DNA from: Gerris lacustris
Taxonomy: Eukaryota; Arthropoda; Insecta; Hemiptera; Gerridae
Direction: 5' to 3'
DNA: 64,000 bases
Assembly (NCBI GenBank): GCA_951217055.1
Contig: OX578276.1
Span: forward strand, 38,402,205-38,466,204
The translations under genes were made by a program, and so were the position numbers. Of the stretch, positions 11,176 to 21,200 are shown in pieces. Position 1 is the first letter of the stretch. Every line of letters begins with the position of its first letter. A model generated the notes under the pieces. It saw only the letters and a program-made list of their open reading frames with translations, was not told where the DNA came from and searched no databases.

Positions 11176-12505
11176 TCTAGATAGAGGAAACAGTCTCGTT
11201 TCAACGGTCTGGTTTCAATTTTTTTTTTATAACACTTCCTTCCATATGCCGAATTTGGAAAAGTCGGTTAGCTTCGGCACAAGTCACATCATACGCTGCA
11301 TTTTTTATTTCAAATAGTGAAAAAAAAGTTTTTAAAGTGATTTTTATTATTTATTATTATTCATTATTTTATTTTAATTATTCAATAAGAATTGCGGGTT
11401 TTTTGGTGCAATTTTTAAGTGAATTGAAGTTAATATTTGAATAATAACGTATTCATTTTTTTAAACGTAAAATAAAATCAATCTCCCCTCTGAAAAACTC
11501 CTTTTAAAAGCACGGGTATCAAGCTAGTAGGTATATAAATTTAATATTTCACAACCCTGTCCCGCAATCGCAATTGGTTCTGTTATTTAGGCTCCACGTC
11601 TTAAGCTTCTTCACAGGTAACAAACATTTAGTAAAAAAAAAAACTTTGAACGGATAAAACCATTAAAATTAATCGAATTTATGCGCAGTGGCAGTTTGTA
11701 ACTAGATATATATTGCTATTTTTTATCTTCGCATTATTTCGTATATTTATAAGAAAAAGAAATAACTGTGTGAACTTTACGACGATTGTTTAAATAATTA
11801 AACATATCCTCTATAAACAAGCTAAAAAAATCTAGTTGTTAAGGCACAAATGATTATTGTATCATAGTTTGTTTGATTAGTATGGATACTAATATTAAGA
11901 GTATATATGAAATATGGTTTTACCCATTTTTGGTTGAGAAAACATTTCTCTTAGAGAAGTTGAACGATGTAATTTGAAAACATTATGGCAGCAGGAAGTT
12001 GGTAAAAGTGATGTAGTGTTACCGCTCAGTCTTAGTTGGTTTAGCTATGTATCGTTTTTAGAGACAATCAAAACTGGACCTGAACAAATTCAATTATACG
12101 CCTCTCTTGCCTTAACAAATTTACTTCTCTTGTTTCCTTTTTGGTAAAAATACACTCAACCATGTTTATTGTAGTATAGAATTGTTTTGAGGGTGTTATA
12201 GTCGAATTGATTCTGGTTTGTGCACCGGATCAAATAAATGGATCTATTATATTATTAATTATATGCATAGGGTTCAATTAAATAGTTCAAATAGTCTTGG
12301 AGGTGCAACTCTCAAAAAACTATAAAAAACGTAGAGTCTGCGGGTACAATAAGGGAAAACATTGACATTATTTGTAGTCACCCCGCTAAAAAAAAGAAAA
12401 AAATGAAAAACATATTTTCTTAATGTAACTCTACTTCTTTCACTAATAAATGTACTGATCAATGCACTAATAAAGGCCGTAAGCTGATTTAAAATTTAAG
12501 AAAAT
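11176..12505. other. unassigned A+T-rich sequence
   Basis: I see no gene, tRNA or bounded element in this stretch. Confidence 0.35.
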
Positions 12506-12507
12506 AA

Positions 12508-12750
12508 ATATTGCTTCTGAGCTTACTGAAGGTAACGGAAGCTATGTGATCGTTGTGCAGAAAGACATTTTTTTGTCTCCGATTTCAAAAATTCTAAGAC
12601 AGAAAGCCTTAGATTAAAGACAGCCCCAGATTATTTTAACCGTCTGCGTAAACTTTTGTTAAATTGATTCTTTATCTTTAATTCATGTAAAAAGTCAAAA
12701 CAATTTTGACAAATTTAGAAAACGGGGGGAACAGTTAAATAAATTAGACA
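12508..12750 (+). mobile_element. TTACC-TTC-GGTAA family fragment
   Basis: It opens GAGCTTACTGAAGGTAACGG, continues ATGTGATCGTTGTG and TCTCCGATTTCAAAAATTC, then jumps to the distal AGACAGCCCCAGATTA and CCGTCTGCG segment. Compared with the copy at 55.5 kb it lacks about 300 bp of the middle. This is a dispersed, diverged repeat, probably the 3' portion of a retroposon. Confidence 0.55.
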
Positions 12751-13679
12751 ATGTGCCATACTAATGGGCAGACTATTTTTTATTTCATTACTTTAATTGG
12801 TTAATTAAGGTAAATTAATTAATGAAGGTTCATTTGACTTAACTAGCTATTATGATGTTTATTAAATGTATAATGAGTTTAAATTTTGGAATATTGAATT
12901 TGACTTATTTTTGTTTCAGGTATGAATTTATGAATAGATATACCTACTATTTTATTGGTGAGTGCTTAACATTTTATATTTAATAGTTATATACGTCACT
13001 TATAGCTAAGTCTCTTAAACCACCGGTTCCCTTTTTTCATTCACCGCAAATAATACAAATTGTCATGGATCGAAGAAAACATTTTACAAGAAGGTTATTC
13101 AAACATTGAAGAAACATAATCTACATTTTGTATCAATTTTTTTCGCAGCATCTAGTGTACGTACAATTGGAGATGAGTCTTTTTCAAGAAAGAGCTTTTG
13201 TTATATGAACCTGTCTAATTGTACGGCCGTTCTTCGTTCTTTTTCTTTTACTGGGTCCTTACACCCTAGTGCACTGGATCTCAAAAAAATTGATTTCTGT
13301 TTTTTTTTAATGAACAAACCCTGTTAAGGAGGGAACATTAATTTGGATGTGAGTATTTATAATACGACTCCCCGTAAAATTACTAGTGTGGTTGTTCGGT
13401 CCCATGTTGATAACTGGCAGGGTCTCATTTTTTTCAATATAAAATTTGCGGAATAGATTGAAATTAATATGAGACACTCTGTGGTGTGTCTGTGCTTTCG
13501 ACAAACCACCAAAATTAGATGAATACATTACTAAAATAGTCTGCAAATTTATGTGGCACATATAGCTTTCTCGCATCCTATTATTGGACGAATGGTCAAA
13601 TGAGATTTGGATCTGTTTCAATTTCTACTGGGGTCACATTTATGCAATATCAAAATTTTGCAGTAAGTTTTGAAGTTAA
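12751..13679. other. unassigned sequence
   Basis: No gene is identifiable. A 104-codon minus-strand frame (13307-13621) is the least repetitive of the long frames in this area, but it has no domain, signal peptide or motif I recognise. Confidence 0.3.
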
Positions 13680-13927
13680 TATAGGATAACTGGGGACTAA
13701 TTATAACATACCCTTCAAATTCCATCTAAATAAAATAAGTCTTTAAGATATATTGGTTCGCAAAAATTGTACGACAGATAGATCGACACAAGACCAAAAA
13801 TTTTCCCTGATGTCTAAAACGGATTTATCTTGGAATTTATTAATTTTGGGACAAAAATTATTCTGTTGTTGTTTCTTCAGAACGTTCACATTGCTTTGTT
13901 ACCTTCGTAAGCCCGGAAGAAAAAACG
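13680..13927 (-). mobile_element. TTACC-TTC-GGTAA family copy, disrupted
   Basis: Read on the minus strand this carries the family order: ACCTTCG-hairpin remnant (near 13898), CTTCAGAACG in the given strand, the TTCCCTGATGTCTAAAACGG block near 13801, and TTGGTTCGCAAAAATTG near 13752. A DNA transposon (13931-14430) sits at its edge and another family copy follows beyond it. Confidence 0.6.
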
Positions 13928-14433
13928 TTATAGTCCAGGAGATAGCGTGCAAAAAAGTGTCTGACTAACATCAAGCTAGAATTTTCTTTTGATGGATTTT
14001 TTTTTTATGGAGAGCGGCCATGTGTCACCAATTATGGTGGACAATATGATTTTCATGATCCTGAGTACAGAATTAGTTAGTAGACCAAAAATCAAGTTGA
14101 TGTTATTTTCACACTTGATAGGTTAATTATTCAAATATTACTAAAAATCAACGTAATCACCTGACAAGGGACAAACTAACATCAACTTGATTTTCGGTCT
14201 ACTAACTAATTCTGTACTCAGGATCATGAAAATCACATTTTCCACCATAATTGGTGACACATGGCCGCTCTCCACCGGTTTGTTTTTTTCAAACGCCTAT
14301 TGCCAAGCTATGTCCCGCAGACGAAATTAGCCGACCACATATTCTTAAAAGGCGCTAAATTATTGACTTGTATACAAAATTCTAGATAGATGTTAATCAG
14401 ACACTTTTTAGCACGCTATCTCCTGGACTATTA
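13928..14433. mobile_element. 500-bp MITE with TTA duplication and nested palindrome
   Basis: The element spans 13931-14430 exactly. Its ends are inverted repeats of about 55 bp starting TAGTCCAGGAGATAGCGTGC, with about five mismatches. TTA flanks both sides (13928-13930 and 14431-14433), matching the TWA duplications of the PIF/Harbinger superfamily. A second inverted repeat lies inside, with arms at 14009-14103 and 14178-14273 (about 95 bp, very few mismatches) around a 74-bp centre. There is no coding capacity. The family assignment rests only on duplication length and sequence. Confidence 0.85.
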
Positions 14434-14439
14434 GTGCGT

Positions 14440-14735
14440 ATGCGAGAGAGGAAGGCAATGGACGCAGAAAATATATTTACATAGGACCATCCGTGGGTTA
14501 ATTTTGATGTACCATCCAATTTTCATTAAAATTAGTTGTTTTTAAGATATGGTGGTTTGTAAAAGTTTTGACGGACCTACAACAGACGATGTATGCAAAA
14601 CATGTTCTCTAATATCTGAAGAAGCATTTCTGTCGAGGAAATTTTGAATTACGGGAGAAATTAAATTGAAAATTCGTTGTTCAGAATGATCACAATGCAT
14701 CCGTTACCTTCTGTTAGCTCGGAAGCAATAAAAAC
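14440..14735 (-). mobile_element. TTACC-TTC-GGTAA family copy
   Basis: In the minus orientation it contains ACCTTCTG then TTAGCTCGGAAGC (14708-14728), ACAATGCATCCG, the AACATGTTCTCTAATATCTG block, TGGTTTGTAAAAG and the TGGGTTAATTTTGATGTACC block. This is the same order as in the copies at 25.9 and 55.5 kb. It is diverged and non-coding. Confidence 0.6.
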
Positions 14736-15548
14736 ATAATTTTTGTATTTCTTTTCATTATTGAATTGTTTTCATTTTAATGTTAATTATAGTCGAGTTG
14801 TTCGTAATTGTTGTGTCTCTTATTGTTGTTCTATCGTTTGTTGTCGAATTATTATATTTTGTAATGAAAAGTAAAAACTAGTTATGCTTCATCAAAAAGA
14901 AAAAGGCGAAGAATGTAATTTTAGTCTATTAATATAATTATGAGGTGTAGTTTTTCCTCTGATAGTTTCCTTGATAATAATTTAGTTTTTGTTGTTGAAG
15001 TCGAGGCTCCCACAGAAACCTCTTACTCATGGTAAAGACGACGGTAGTTGTAAGTGAAAGCTTGAACCGAGACTTTGCGGGTTACGAACGCCTCGTGCCC
15101 GTGATTAGCTCGCCAAGCTCTAAACTATTATAAAAGTCAAGCGCATAATGTCAGACTTCCTTGGTTTTAGCTTGATCGCACAACTTCTTCTCTGAAATAT
15201 CCCTATTGTAAAAAGGTAAAGCCAAATACTATAATAATGTATAGTATTAACACTGGTTATAAACTGTGACAGTCTGTCACTGCCCTGACTACTTCCTGAT
15301 AGGATGTGGTCAAATAGTTTATCGTGGTACTTACGGTTAGTTAGTTCCCCCAGGGGACCAACCAGAGGCACGTGCATCTAGTTTGTCTTGTACTATCACG
15401 ATAATAACAATTCTTATATAACTTCGGACGTAAGTCAACCCCGATTTGGTGTACACTGTTATTTATTTGGAAAGGATTGAAATATATTAAATTAGATAAC
15501 CCATAATTTTAATTCTATAGTTTAGCGAGTTGTTACTTAAATAAAGCC
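14736..15548. other. unassigned sequence with a weak tRNA-like segment
   Basis: At 15060-15122 the minus strand has TGGCGAGCTAA and, about 50 bases on, CGGTTCAAGC, which loosely resemble box A and box B of a tRNA-derived SINE. I could not fold a convincing cloverleaf. No other feature is seen. Confidence 0.3.
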
Positions 15549-15878
15549 GGGTTTACCAAGTATACTTGGTCCAAGTGTTTGTGGAACTTTGAAGCATGGT
15601 TTACACGGTCCAACTATACTTGGGCCGAGTAACTTTGATCAAATCCACTTGGTCCAAGTGTTTGTGGAACTTTGAAGCATGGTTTACACGGTCCAAGTAT
15701 ACTTGGGCCGAGTAACTTTGATCAAATCCACTTGGTCCAAGTGTTTGTGGAACTTTGAAGCATGGTTTACACGGTCCAAGTATACTTGGTCCAAGTAACT
15801 TTGATCAAATCCACTTGGTCCAAGTGTTTGTGGAACTTTGAAGCATGGTTTACACGGTCCAAGTATACTTGGTCTAAA
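15549..15878. repeat. 83-bp tandem repeat, about four copies
   Basis: The phrase GTGGAACTTTGAAGCATGG begins at 15581, 15664, 15747 and 15830, an exact period of 83. Each unit contains the palindrome around AAGTATACTT and a TTTGATCAAA palindrome. The array forms the left part of the enclosing MITE. Confidence 0.9.
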
Positions 15879-15893
15879 TAATGGAACTTTGAT

Positions 15894-16152
15894 ACTCTAT
15901 AAAGTAGAGGTAGTGAAGATAGAGTAGTATATAAAGTAGAGGTAGTGAAGATAGAGTATATAAAGTAGAGATTGTAAAGATAGAGTATATAAAGTAGAGG
16001 TAGCGAAGATAGAGTATATAAAGTAGAGGTAGTGAAGATAGAGCATATAAAGTAGAGCTAGTGAAGATATAGTATATAAAGTAGAGGTAGCGAAGATAGA
16101 GTATATAAAGTAGAGGTAGTGAAGATAGAGCATATAAAGTAGAGGTTGTGAG
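15894..16152. repeat. 29-bp tandem repeat, about nine copies
   Basis: Units of the form AAAGTAGAGGTAGTGAAGAT plus AGAGTATAT repeat with period 29 (starts at 15933, 15962, 15991, 16020 and so on). The first interval (15901 to 15933) is 32. The minus-strand 92-codon frame over this array is an artefact of the repeat. Confidence 0.9.
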
Positions 16153-16800
16153 GAAGATAGATGTTTTTCCCTCAAGAACTTTCTGTTTTAAAACAGTGAT
16201 GAAGTAATATCCATCTTTTACATAAAACCCGACACAACCTCACATCTTTGTCATTTTTTGACAGTTCGTTCTCATAATTTGTCAGGTGAGCGCCATTTTT
16301 GTTTTCATCAAAGTCTACTTTGATAAAAAAAAAATTGGGGCCCGTCCAACTAAACTTGGATGTCCAAGTTGATTTTGATACCCTGCTTACACGATCTAAG
16401 TAGCATCAAAGTAGAGTCAAAGCTGACTTGGTTCAAGTATACTTTGACCGTGTAAACCCAGCTAAGGCTTAAAACGTGGTAAATTATACAATCCATAATT
16501 TGAGTTCTATCATATAGTGAGTGAGATGTTATTTACAAATCCATGTTTCCTTCATAGATTCTTTAGCATACTCTATTAGGTTAGTTAATATTTTTTTTTT
16601 TTTTTTTAATAATTGACACATTATCATCTAAAATCTTTGAGTATTTATCAAAATCATTTTATTTTAAAGTAAGAAAGATTAAATTAAAGACCTGCAGCTA
16701 ACAGTTGAAAGCACGATTTATGTTCTGAAGCGTGTTTAGTTTTATTTAGTTTATTAATTTTTGTTCAGTTAATTGTCGCTAGTTCGAATTCCTTCTATTG

Positions 16801-16832
16801 ATAATTCTCCGACCTATAGGTCGGGGAATTAT
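16801..16832. repeat. 32-bp near-perfect palindrome
   Basis: The arms ATAATTCTCCGACC and GGTCGGGGAATTAT flank TATA, with one mismatched pair. It stands alone and is preceded by a box-B-like AGTTCGAATTCC (about 16782-16793). Its role is unknown. Confidence 0.8.
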
Positions 16833-17270
16833 TTATTGGTACAATCACTTCTGTCACTCTTATCGCGTTACAGAAAAGGTTGCCTTTCTCACTCGCTGTC
16901 ATTTCCTTCATGCCTCGTTTACATTCAACCATTGCCTTTCGCGCTGGTGTATTTACTCCACAAAATATTACTGTGGCACCTTCAAGGGCAGTGAGTGTTT
17001 ACATTCTCCCTTACTTGCTTCCCATTCTACCTCGGACAATGGAGGACGTCAAAGAAAATGCAGCTTCAGTGAGATATTGCATTTTGTCCTTTATGTTAAA
17101 CAGTTTCTATCAATAATTTATTTGTGGATATTGCCGAAATAGTTCAGAAATTATTTAGCGTTAAAGTTTCAAATGGTAATATTTTCGAAATGGTGATATT
17201 TTCAAAATGAAATTCACTGGGAATGTTTGTCTTAAAAAGAGGTATAATATTTGCAAATTTTAGCGCAATC
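16833..17270. other. G+C-richer segment with overlapping open frames
   Basis: Frames of 73, 114 and 78 codons overlap on the plus strand between 16773 and 17142. None shows a motif I recognise, and overlap in all three frames argues against a real gene. A GTGTTTACA motif near 17000 is loosely inverted at 17588-17614. Confidence 0.3.
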
Positions 17271-17277
17271 AGAACAA

Positions 17278-17508
17278 TTTTCGGTTGAACAGAGATACAC
17301 GGTGCGGTCGAGAATCGCTTGGCAGCAAGAGATTATATCCCTTTCTCAAAAAGTACATTAGTATGATTTATATATTTGAGTGATTATTTATGCATGATTT
17401 GTACATAGAAGAGTTGATATCCCTTTGTCAAAATAATTCATTCCAGTAAGGCCTGCACACTTTTCTAACCTCTTCCCCCTCATAGCACCGTATTCCTCAG
17501 TTTTACCC
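17278..17508 (+). repeat. dispersed repeat shared with 33448-33666
   Basis: The two same-strand copies share GTTGAAC-GAGA-ACACGGTG, GGTCGAGAATCGCT, TGATATCCCTTTGTCAAAAT and CAGTAAGGCCTGCACA over about 230 bp at high identity. No terminal repeats are seen, so it may be part of a larger element. Confidence 0.7.
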
Positions 17509-17851
17509 AATTTTCTATTTCATACGAATTTTTTAAATATTTACTAACATTGAAAAATAGGTTTAGGCAAGTATGTAAGTAAAAGAGCAGAGTGTAAACA
17601 CTCCCCTGTCGCTCGCGCTGCCTGGTATTTGATATTTGACTTCCGCACGAAAAACCGCCAACGAGGGGAGCAACGGGCATGACAATTGGCAGAAGCATGG
17701 GCATTGTAAGTTAACTGTTTACATACTCGCGCTTCTCTCTTTCATGCCCACTTCCGTGTATACGAGACCTAACATAAGAACTTTTGACTTCAAAAACAAA
17801 AATATATAACCTTTGCACAAGCTTATCTGAGCTGAACAAGGATGCTATATA

Positions 17852-19010
17852 AAGGGGATCAGTGGCGGATTAAAGGTGTGATCTAGGGGGTGGCGATCTG
17901 ACCCTCCAAGGGGTTTCGGGAGTATGGAAAGCCCTAAGGAAGGGGGGGGGGAGTTCTCAGGATTCCTCCCCCTCGACTGCAGTACAATATCTTAACCGTA
18001 AGTCATAGGTGTCGTTAGCAGTTAATTATTTTATGGTGCATATGGCGGGGGGTCCGGGGGTCCCCCCCCGGAAAAATTTGAAAATATGACCTCTCAAAAC
18101 AGCGCTTAAATGCATTTCTGAGGTAAAATTTTATTTAAATACTTAGTCACAAAAGGGTAATTTTTGGCTCGATTAAGTATATGGTGTAGTTTGTTGGAAA
18201 ACAAGTATGAACATGAACACAAGTACATTTAAAAAAAAAAAATAATAATACAAACTTAAAAGTATAGTTATTGTAACACAACAAAAGTTGTGCACCTAAT
18301 CATTCCCTTTGTCCAAAATACCTAAAAAAATTTCGTTCTTGAGAACGAAAATTTATCACAGTTTGTTACCTTCGGTAAGCTCGGAAGCTAAAGGGGGAAT
18401 TTTAATATTTTCGTTTTATATATCTACGAGCCGTTAACCCCATGACAACGGACCTAATTTTATATTTAGAAAAAAATAGTTAAATTAAGTAAATTAATTT
18501 AGATAAGTTATTATATCTATTTGAAGACCATCGAATCAAAGCAAATACTCGTACTTATTTTTATTGGAATAAATGTGGTTGATTCAGATTGGCAATAACA
18601 AACATTTTGCTAAAACTACGCATCTATAAATTATTTTATAAAATAAATTATCAGAATATGTGGATTTGTTTAAACGAATTAATCTGTTATCGGCGTCTCT
18701 ATTGAAAACTAGAACATTTTGGCGTCCCGAAAAGTCTTTTCGGGAGACAAGTTCGGGATTTAAAGTCCAAAACCGGGACAACGCCGGGACGCCTGACGTG
18801 GTCAGATGTTTATTATTGCGGAAGGGGGAGGATATATTGCGGGGCCGGGGGTCCTCCCTCAGAAAATTTTGAAAATATTACCTCTCAAAACAGCGCTTTT
18901 ATGCATTTCTGATATGAAATTTGGTAGTCGTTGGAAAAAAACTATAATCAAGGGGGGGGGGGGGCGGTCGCCACCCCCGCCCCCCCCTTTAATCCGCCAC
19001 TGAAGGGGAT
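17852..19010. mobile_element. non-autonomous hAT element with perfect 8-bp duplication
   Basis: The element spans 17860-19002 (1143 bp). It begins CAGTGGCGGATTAA and ends TTAATCCGCCACTG, with AAGGGGAT on both sides (17852-17859, 19003-19010). Internally a module of about 100 bp (GGGGGTCC, GAAAATATGACCTCTCAAAA, CAGCGCTT, TGCATTTCTGA) occurs twice in the same direction, near 18035-18130 and 18820-18925. A TTACC-TTC-GGTAA fragment (18270-18400, minus) lies between them. A long G run and C run form a hairpin near the right end. No transposase frame remains. Confidence 0.9.
18270..18400 (-). mobile_element. TTACC-TTC-GGTAA fragment inside the hAT element
   Basis: GTTACCTTCGGTAAGCTCGG at 18365-18384 is the best-preserved hairpin core of this family. 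The preceding TTCGTTCTTGAGAACGAA is also a near palindrome. It was probably inserted into, or captured by, the hAT element. Confidence 0.6.
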
Positions 19011-19260
19011 GTAATGTTAAGAAGGGGTGTAAGGCAAAAAAGTGACCCCATGGAGGTAAGAGAAGTAGGAGAGAAAAAGCATACTGCGCATGCTCCACAA
19101 CCTTTGAACTGGGACAAATTACCTTCTTTATGAGGTTATAACTTGAAACTATAAACAAATTCTTGGTAACCTATAACCAAAAGGAAGGTAATGTGGAGCT
19201 TCTATTTTATATTATATCTTCGTGGGGTCACTTTTTTTCCACAGCCCTCCATCCCCTTTA

Positions 19261-19455
19261 TTGAACGAGCGCAGTGAGTTCTTCATTACAGAGACTTGGG
19301 ATTTGAAAAGTTTGTGTGTTTGTTTGTGTGTTTGTTTGTGTGTTTGTTTGTCTAACGATAACTGGAGTAAAAATTGATAAATTTCAACGAAATTTGGCAC
19401 ATATATGCATCTCAGCATTTGTGAGAAGTGTATAGTTTTTGGAAATTCCTCACTC
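19261..19455. repeat. leader of the tandem-array region with GTTTGTGT microsatellite
   Basis: GAAC-GAGCGCAGTGA-GTTC at 19264-19282 has a mirror-like GAGCGCAGTGAG core inside complementary GAAC/GTTC arms, the same design as the array at 20.1 kb. A GTTTGTGT microsatellite follows (about 19307-19352), then a phrase like AATTTCAACGAAATTTGGCAC, typical of arthropod retroelement 3' regions. Confidence 0.6.
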
Positions 19456-20060
19456 AATATTTTCAAGATGGCGCCCAATATGGCGGACAACAAAAAAAGA
19501 AAGTTTTAGTCAGCATAATGTGTTATACATCGTTTTAAAGATCTTTAAGAGGAGGAAAAGAATATGTAACAAATAAATTTTCACATTTAAAATTTTCAAG
19601 ATGGCGGCCAATATGGCGGACGACTATAAAAAAAAGTTTTAGCCAGCATAATGTGTTATACATAGTTTTAAAGGTCTTTAAGAGATGAAAAAGAATATGT
19701 AACTAATAAAATTTCTCAGTTCATATTTTCAAGATGGCGGCCAATATGGCGGACGACTAAAAAAAAAAGTTATATCTAGCATAATGTGTTATACATCGTT
19801 TTAAAGGCCTTTAAGAGGAGGATAAGAATATGTAACTAATAAAATTTTACACTTAATATTTTCAAGATGGCGGTCAATATGGTGGACGACTAAACAAACA
19901 GTTTTTAGTCAGTATGACATGTTATACATCAATTTAAAGCTCTTGAAGTCTAGAAAAGGAATATCCAACTATTCAAATTTCACACATAATATTTTTAAAA
20001 TGGCGGCCAATATAAAGAAAACAAAAAAAAGTTTTACATATCTGCATAACATGTTATAAA
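19456..20060. repeat. 133-bp tandem repeat, five copies, each with AAGATGGCGGCC
   Basis: The core TTCAAGATGGCGG-CCAATATGGCGG occurs with AAG at 19465, 19598, 19731, 19864 and (degenerate) 19998, an interval of 133-134 bp. The spacers share AGCATAATGTGTTATACATC and TTTAAGAGGAGG phrases. AAGATGGCGGC is the textbook binding core of YY1, whose insect relative is Pho (core GCCAT). That is a sequence resemblance only, with no evidence of binding. Confidence 0.85.
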
Positions 20061-20105
20061 TCGTTTAAAGGAATTTTAAAGGCTACAGATTATGTACTAA
20101 TACTG

Positions 20106-21200
20106 TATAAAAAGGCGAGCGCCGCGAGCCTGCAATAATATTATTAAATAAAGATTATGCAGAAATGCTTTTATAACAGGCGAGCGTAGCGAGCCTGCAT
20201 TAATATTATTAAATAAAGATTATGCAGTAATGCTTTTACAACAGGCGAGAGTAGCGAGCCTGCATTAATATTATTAAATAAAGATTATGTAGAAATGCTG
20301 TATAAACAGGCGAGCGTAGCGAGCCTGTGTTAATATTACTTTTATAACAGGAGAGCGTAGTGAGCCTGCAATCATTTTATTAAATAAAATATTTACTAAA
20401 AATGTATGCTGTATGAACAGGCGAGCGCAGCGAGCCTGCAATAATATTATTAAATAAAGATTATGTAGAAATGCTGTATAAACAGGCGAGCGTAGCGAGC
20501 CTGCATTAATATTACTTTTATAACAGGCGAGCGCAGCGAGCCTGCAATAATATTATTAAATAAAGATTATGTAGAAATACTGTATAAACAGGCGAGCGCA
20601 GCGAGCCTGCAATAATATTACTAAATAAATACTATGCAGAAATGCTTTTATAACAGGCGAGCGTTGCGAGCCTGCAATAATATTATTAAAATTTTTATCC
20701 TTATAAAATTATAAGGATTATGCAGAAATACTTTTATAACAGGCGAGCGTAGCGAGCCTGCATTAATATTACTTTTATAACAGGCGAGCGTAGTGAGCCT
20801 GCAATCATTTTATTAAATAAAATATTTACTACAAATGCATGCTATATAAGCAGGCGAGCGAAGCGAGCCTGCATTAACGTTATTAAATTAAGATTATGTG
20901 AAATGTTGTATAAACCGGCGAGCGTAGCGAGCCTGCATTTATATTATTAAATAAATATTACGTACAAATGTTGTATAACCAGGCGAGCGCAGCGAGCCTG
21001 CAATAATTTTTATTAAATAAAGATAATGTAAAAATGCTATATAAACAGGCGAGCGCAGCGAGCCCGCAATATTTTTATTAAATAAATATTATATAGAAAT
21101 GTGGTATAACCAGGCGAGCGTAGCGAGCCTGCATTAATATTATTAAATAAAGATTATATAGGTAATAACTGGTGAGCGTGGTGAGCCTGCAATGACTTTA
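20106..21200. repeat. 18-copy array of CAGGC-GAGCG-n-AGCGA-GCCTG cores
   Basis: Eighteen cores begin (GAG) at 20117, 20182, 20247, 20312, 20353, 20423, 20488, 20529, 20594, 20659, 20745, 20786, 20856, 20920, 20985, 21051, 21116 and 21174. The usual interval is 64-66 bp. Three intervals are exactly 41 bp and two 70-bp intervals each follow a 41, so a higher-order block has been duplicated. The A+T-rich spacer (TATTATTAAATAAAGATTATG type) varies more than the core. The outer CAGGC/GCCTG pair is complementary, and the inner GAGCGnAGCGAG is close to a mirror repeat. Confidence 0.9.

Larger units (their letters stand above)
15549..16459. mobile_element. MITE with palindromic-word TIRs and internal arrays
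   Basis: The left end reads GGGTTTAC then CAAGTATACTTGG. The right end is the inverse of GGGTTTACACGGTCAAAGTA. Inside lie an 83-bp tandem array (15549-15878) and a 29-bp tandem array (15894-16152). The repeated words CCAAGTATACTTGG and TTTGATCAAA are perfect palindromes. No clear target-site duplication was found, so the exact ends are tentative. No transposase is present. Confidence 0.65.
17850..19260. mobile_element. older MITE split by a hAT insertion
   Basis: TAAAGGGGAT at 17850-17859 and the resumed sequence from 19011 form the left terminal repeat. The right terminal repeat ends ATCCCCTTTA at 19260. The arms also share AAAAAAGTGACCCCA (near 19037-19050) and its inverse (near 19222-19238). 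Inside, a foldback pairs ACCTTC and CTCCACA blocks with GGAAGGTAATGTGGAG. Removing the hAT at 17860-19002 with one copy of its duplication leaves an element of about 260 bp. Confidence 0.7.

Noticed and set aside
10886..11317. 143-codon plus-strand ORF
   Set aside because: It runs across a 164-bp tandem duplication, has very high Phe/Ile/Tyr content from A+T-rich DNA, and shows no motif.
13307..13621. 104-codon minus-strand ORF
   Set aside because: Not repetitive, but no signal peptide, domain or family resemblance; insufficient to call a gene.
15897..16175. 92-codon minus-strand ORF rich in Tyr and Leu
   Set aside because: It is the reverse reading of the 29-bp tandem array.
16773..17142. 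Cluster of plus-strand ORFs (73, 114, 78 codons)
   Set aside because: Overlap in different frames, no recognisable domain, neighbours are repeats.
20106..21200. CRISPR-like repeat-spacer array
   Set aside because: The spacers are themselves nearly the same from unit to unit and the DNA is eukaryotic; it is a tandem satellite.
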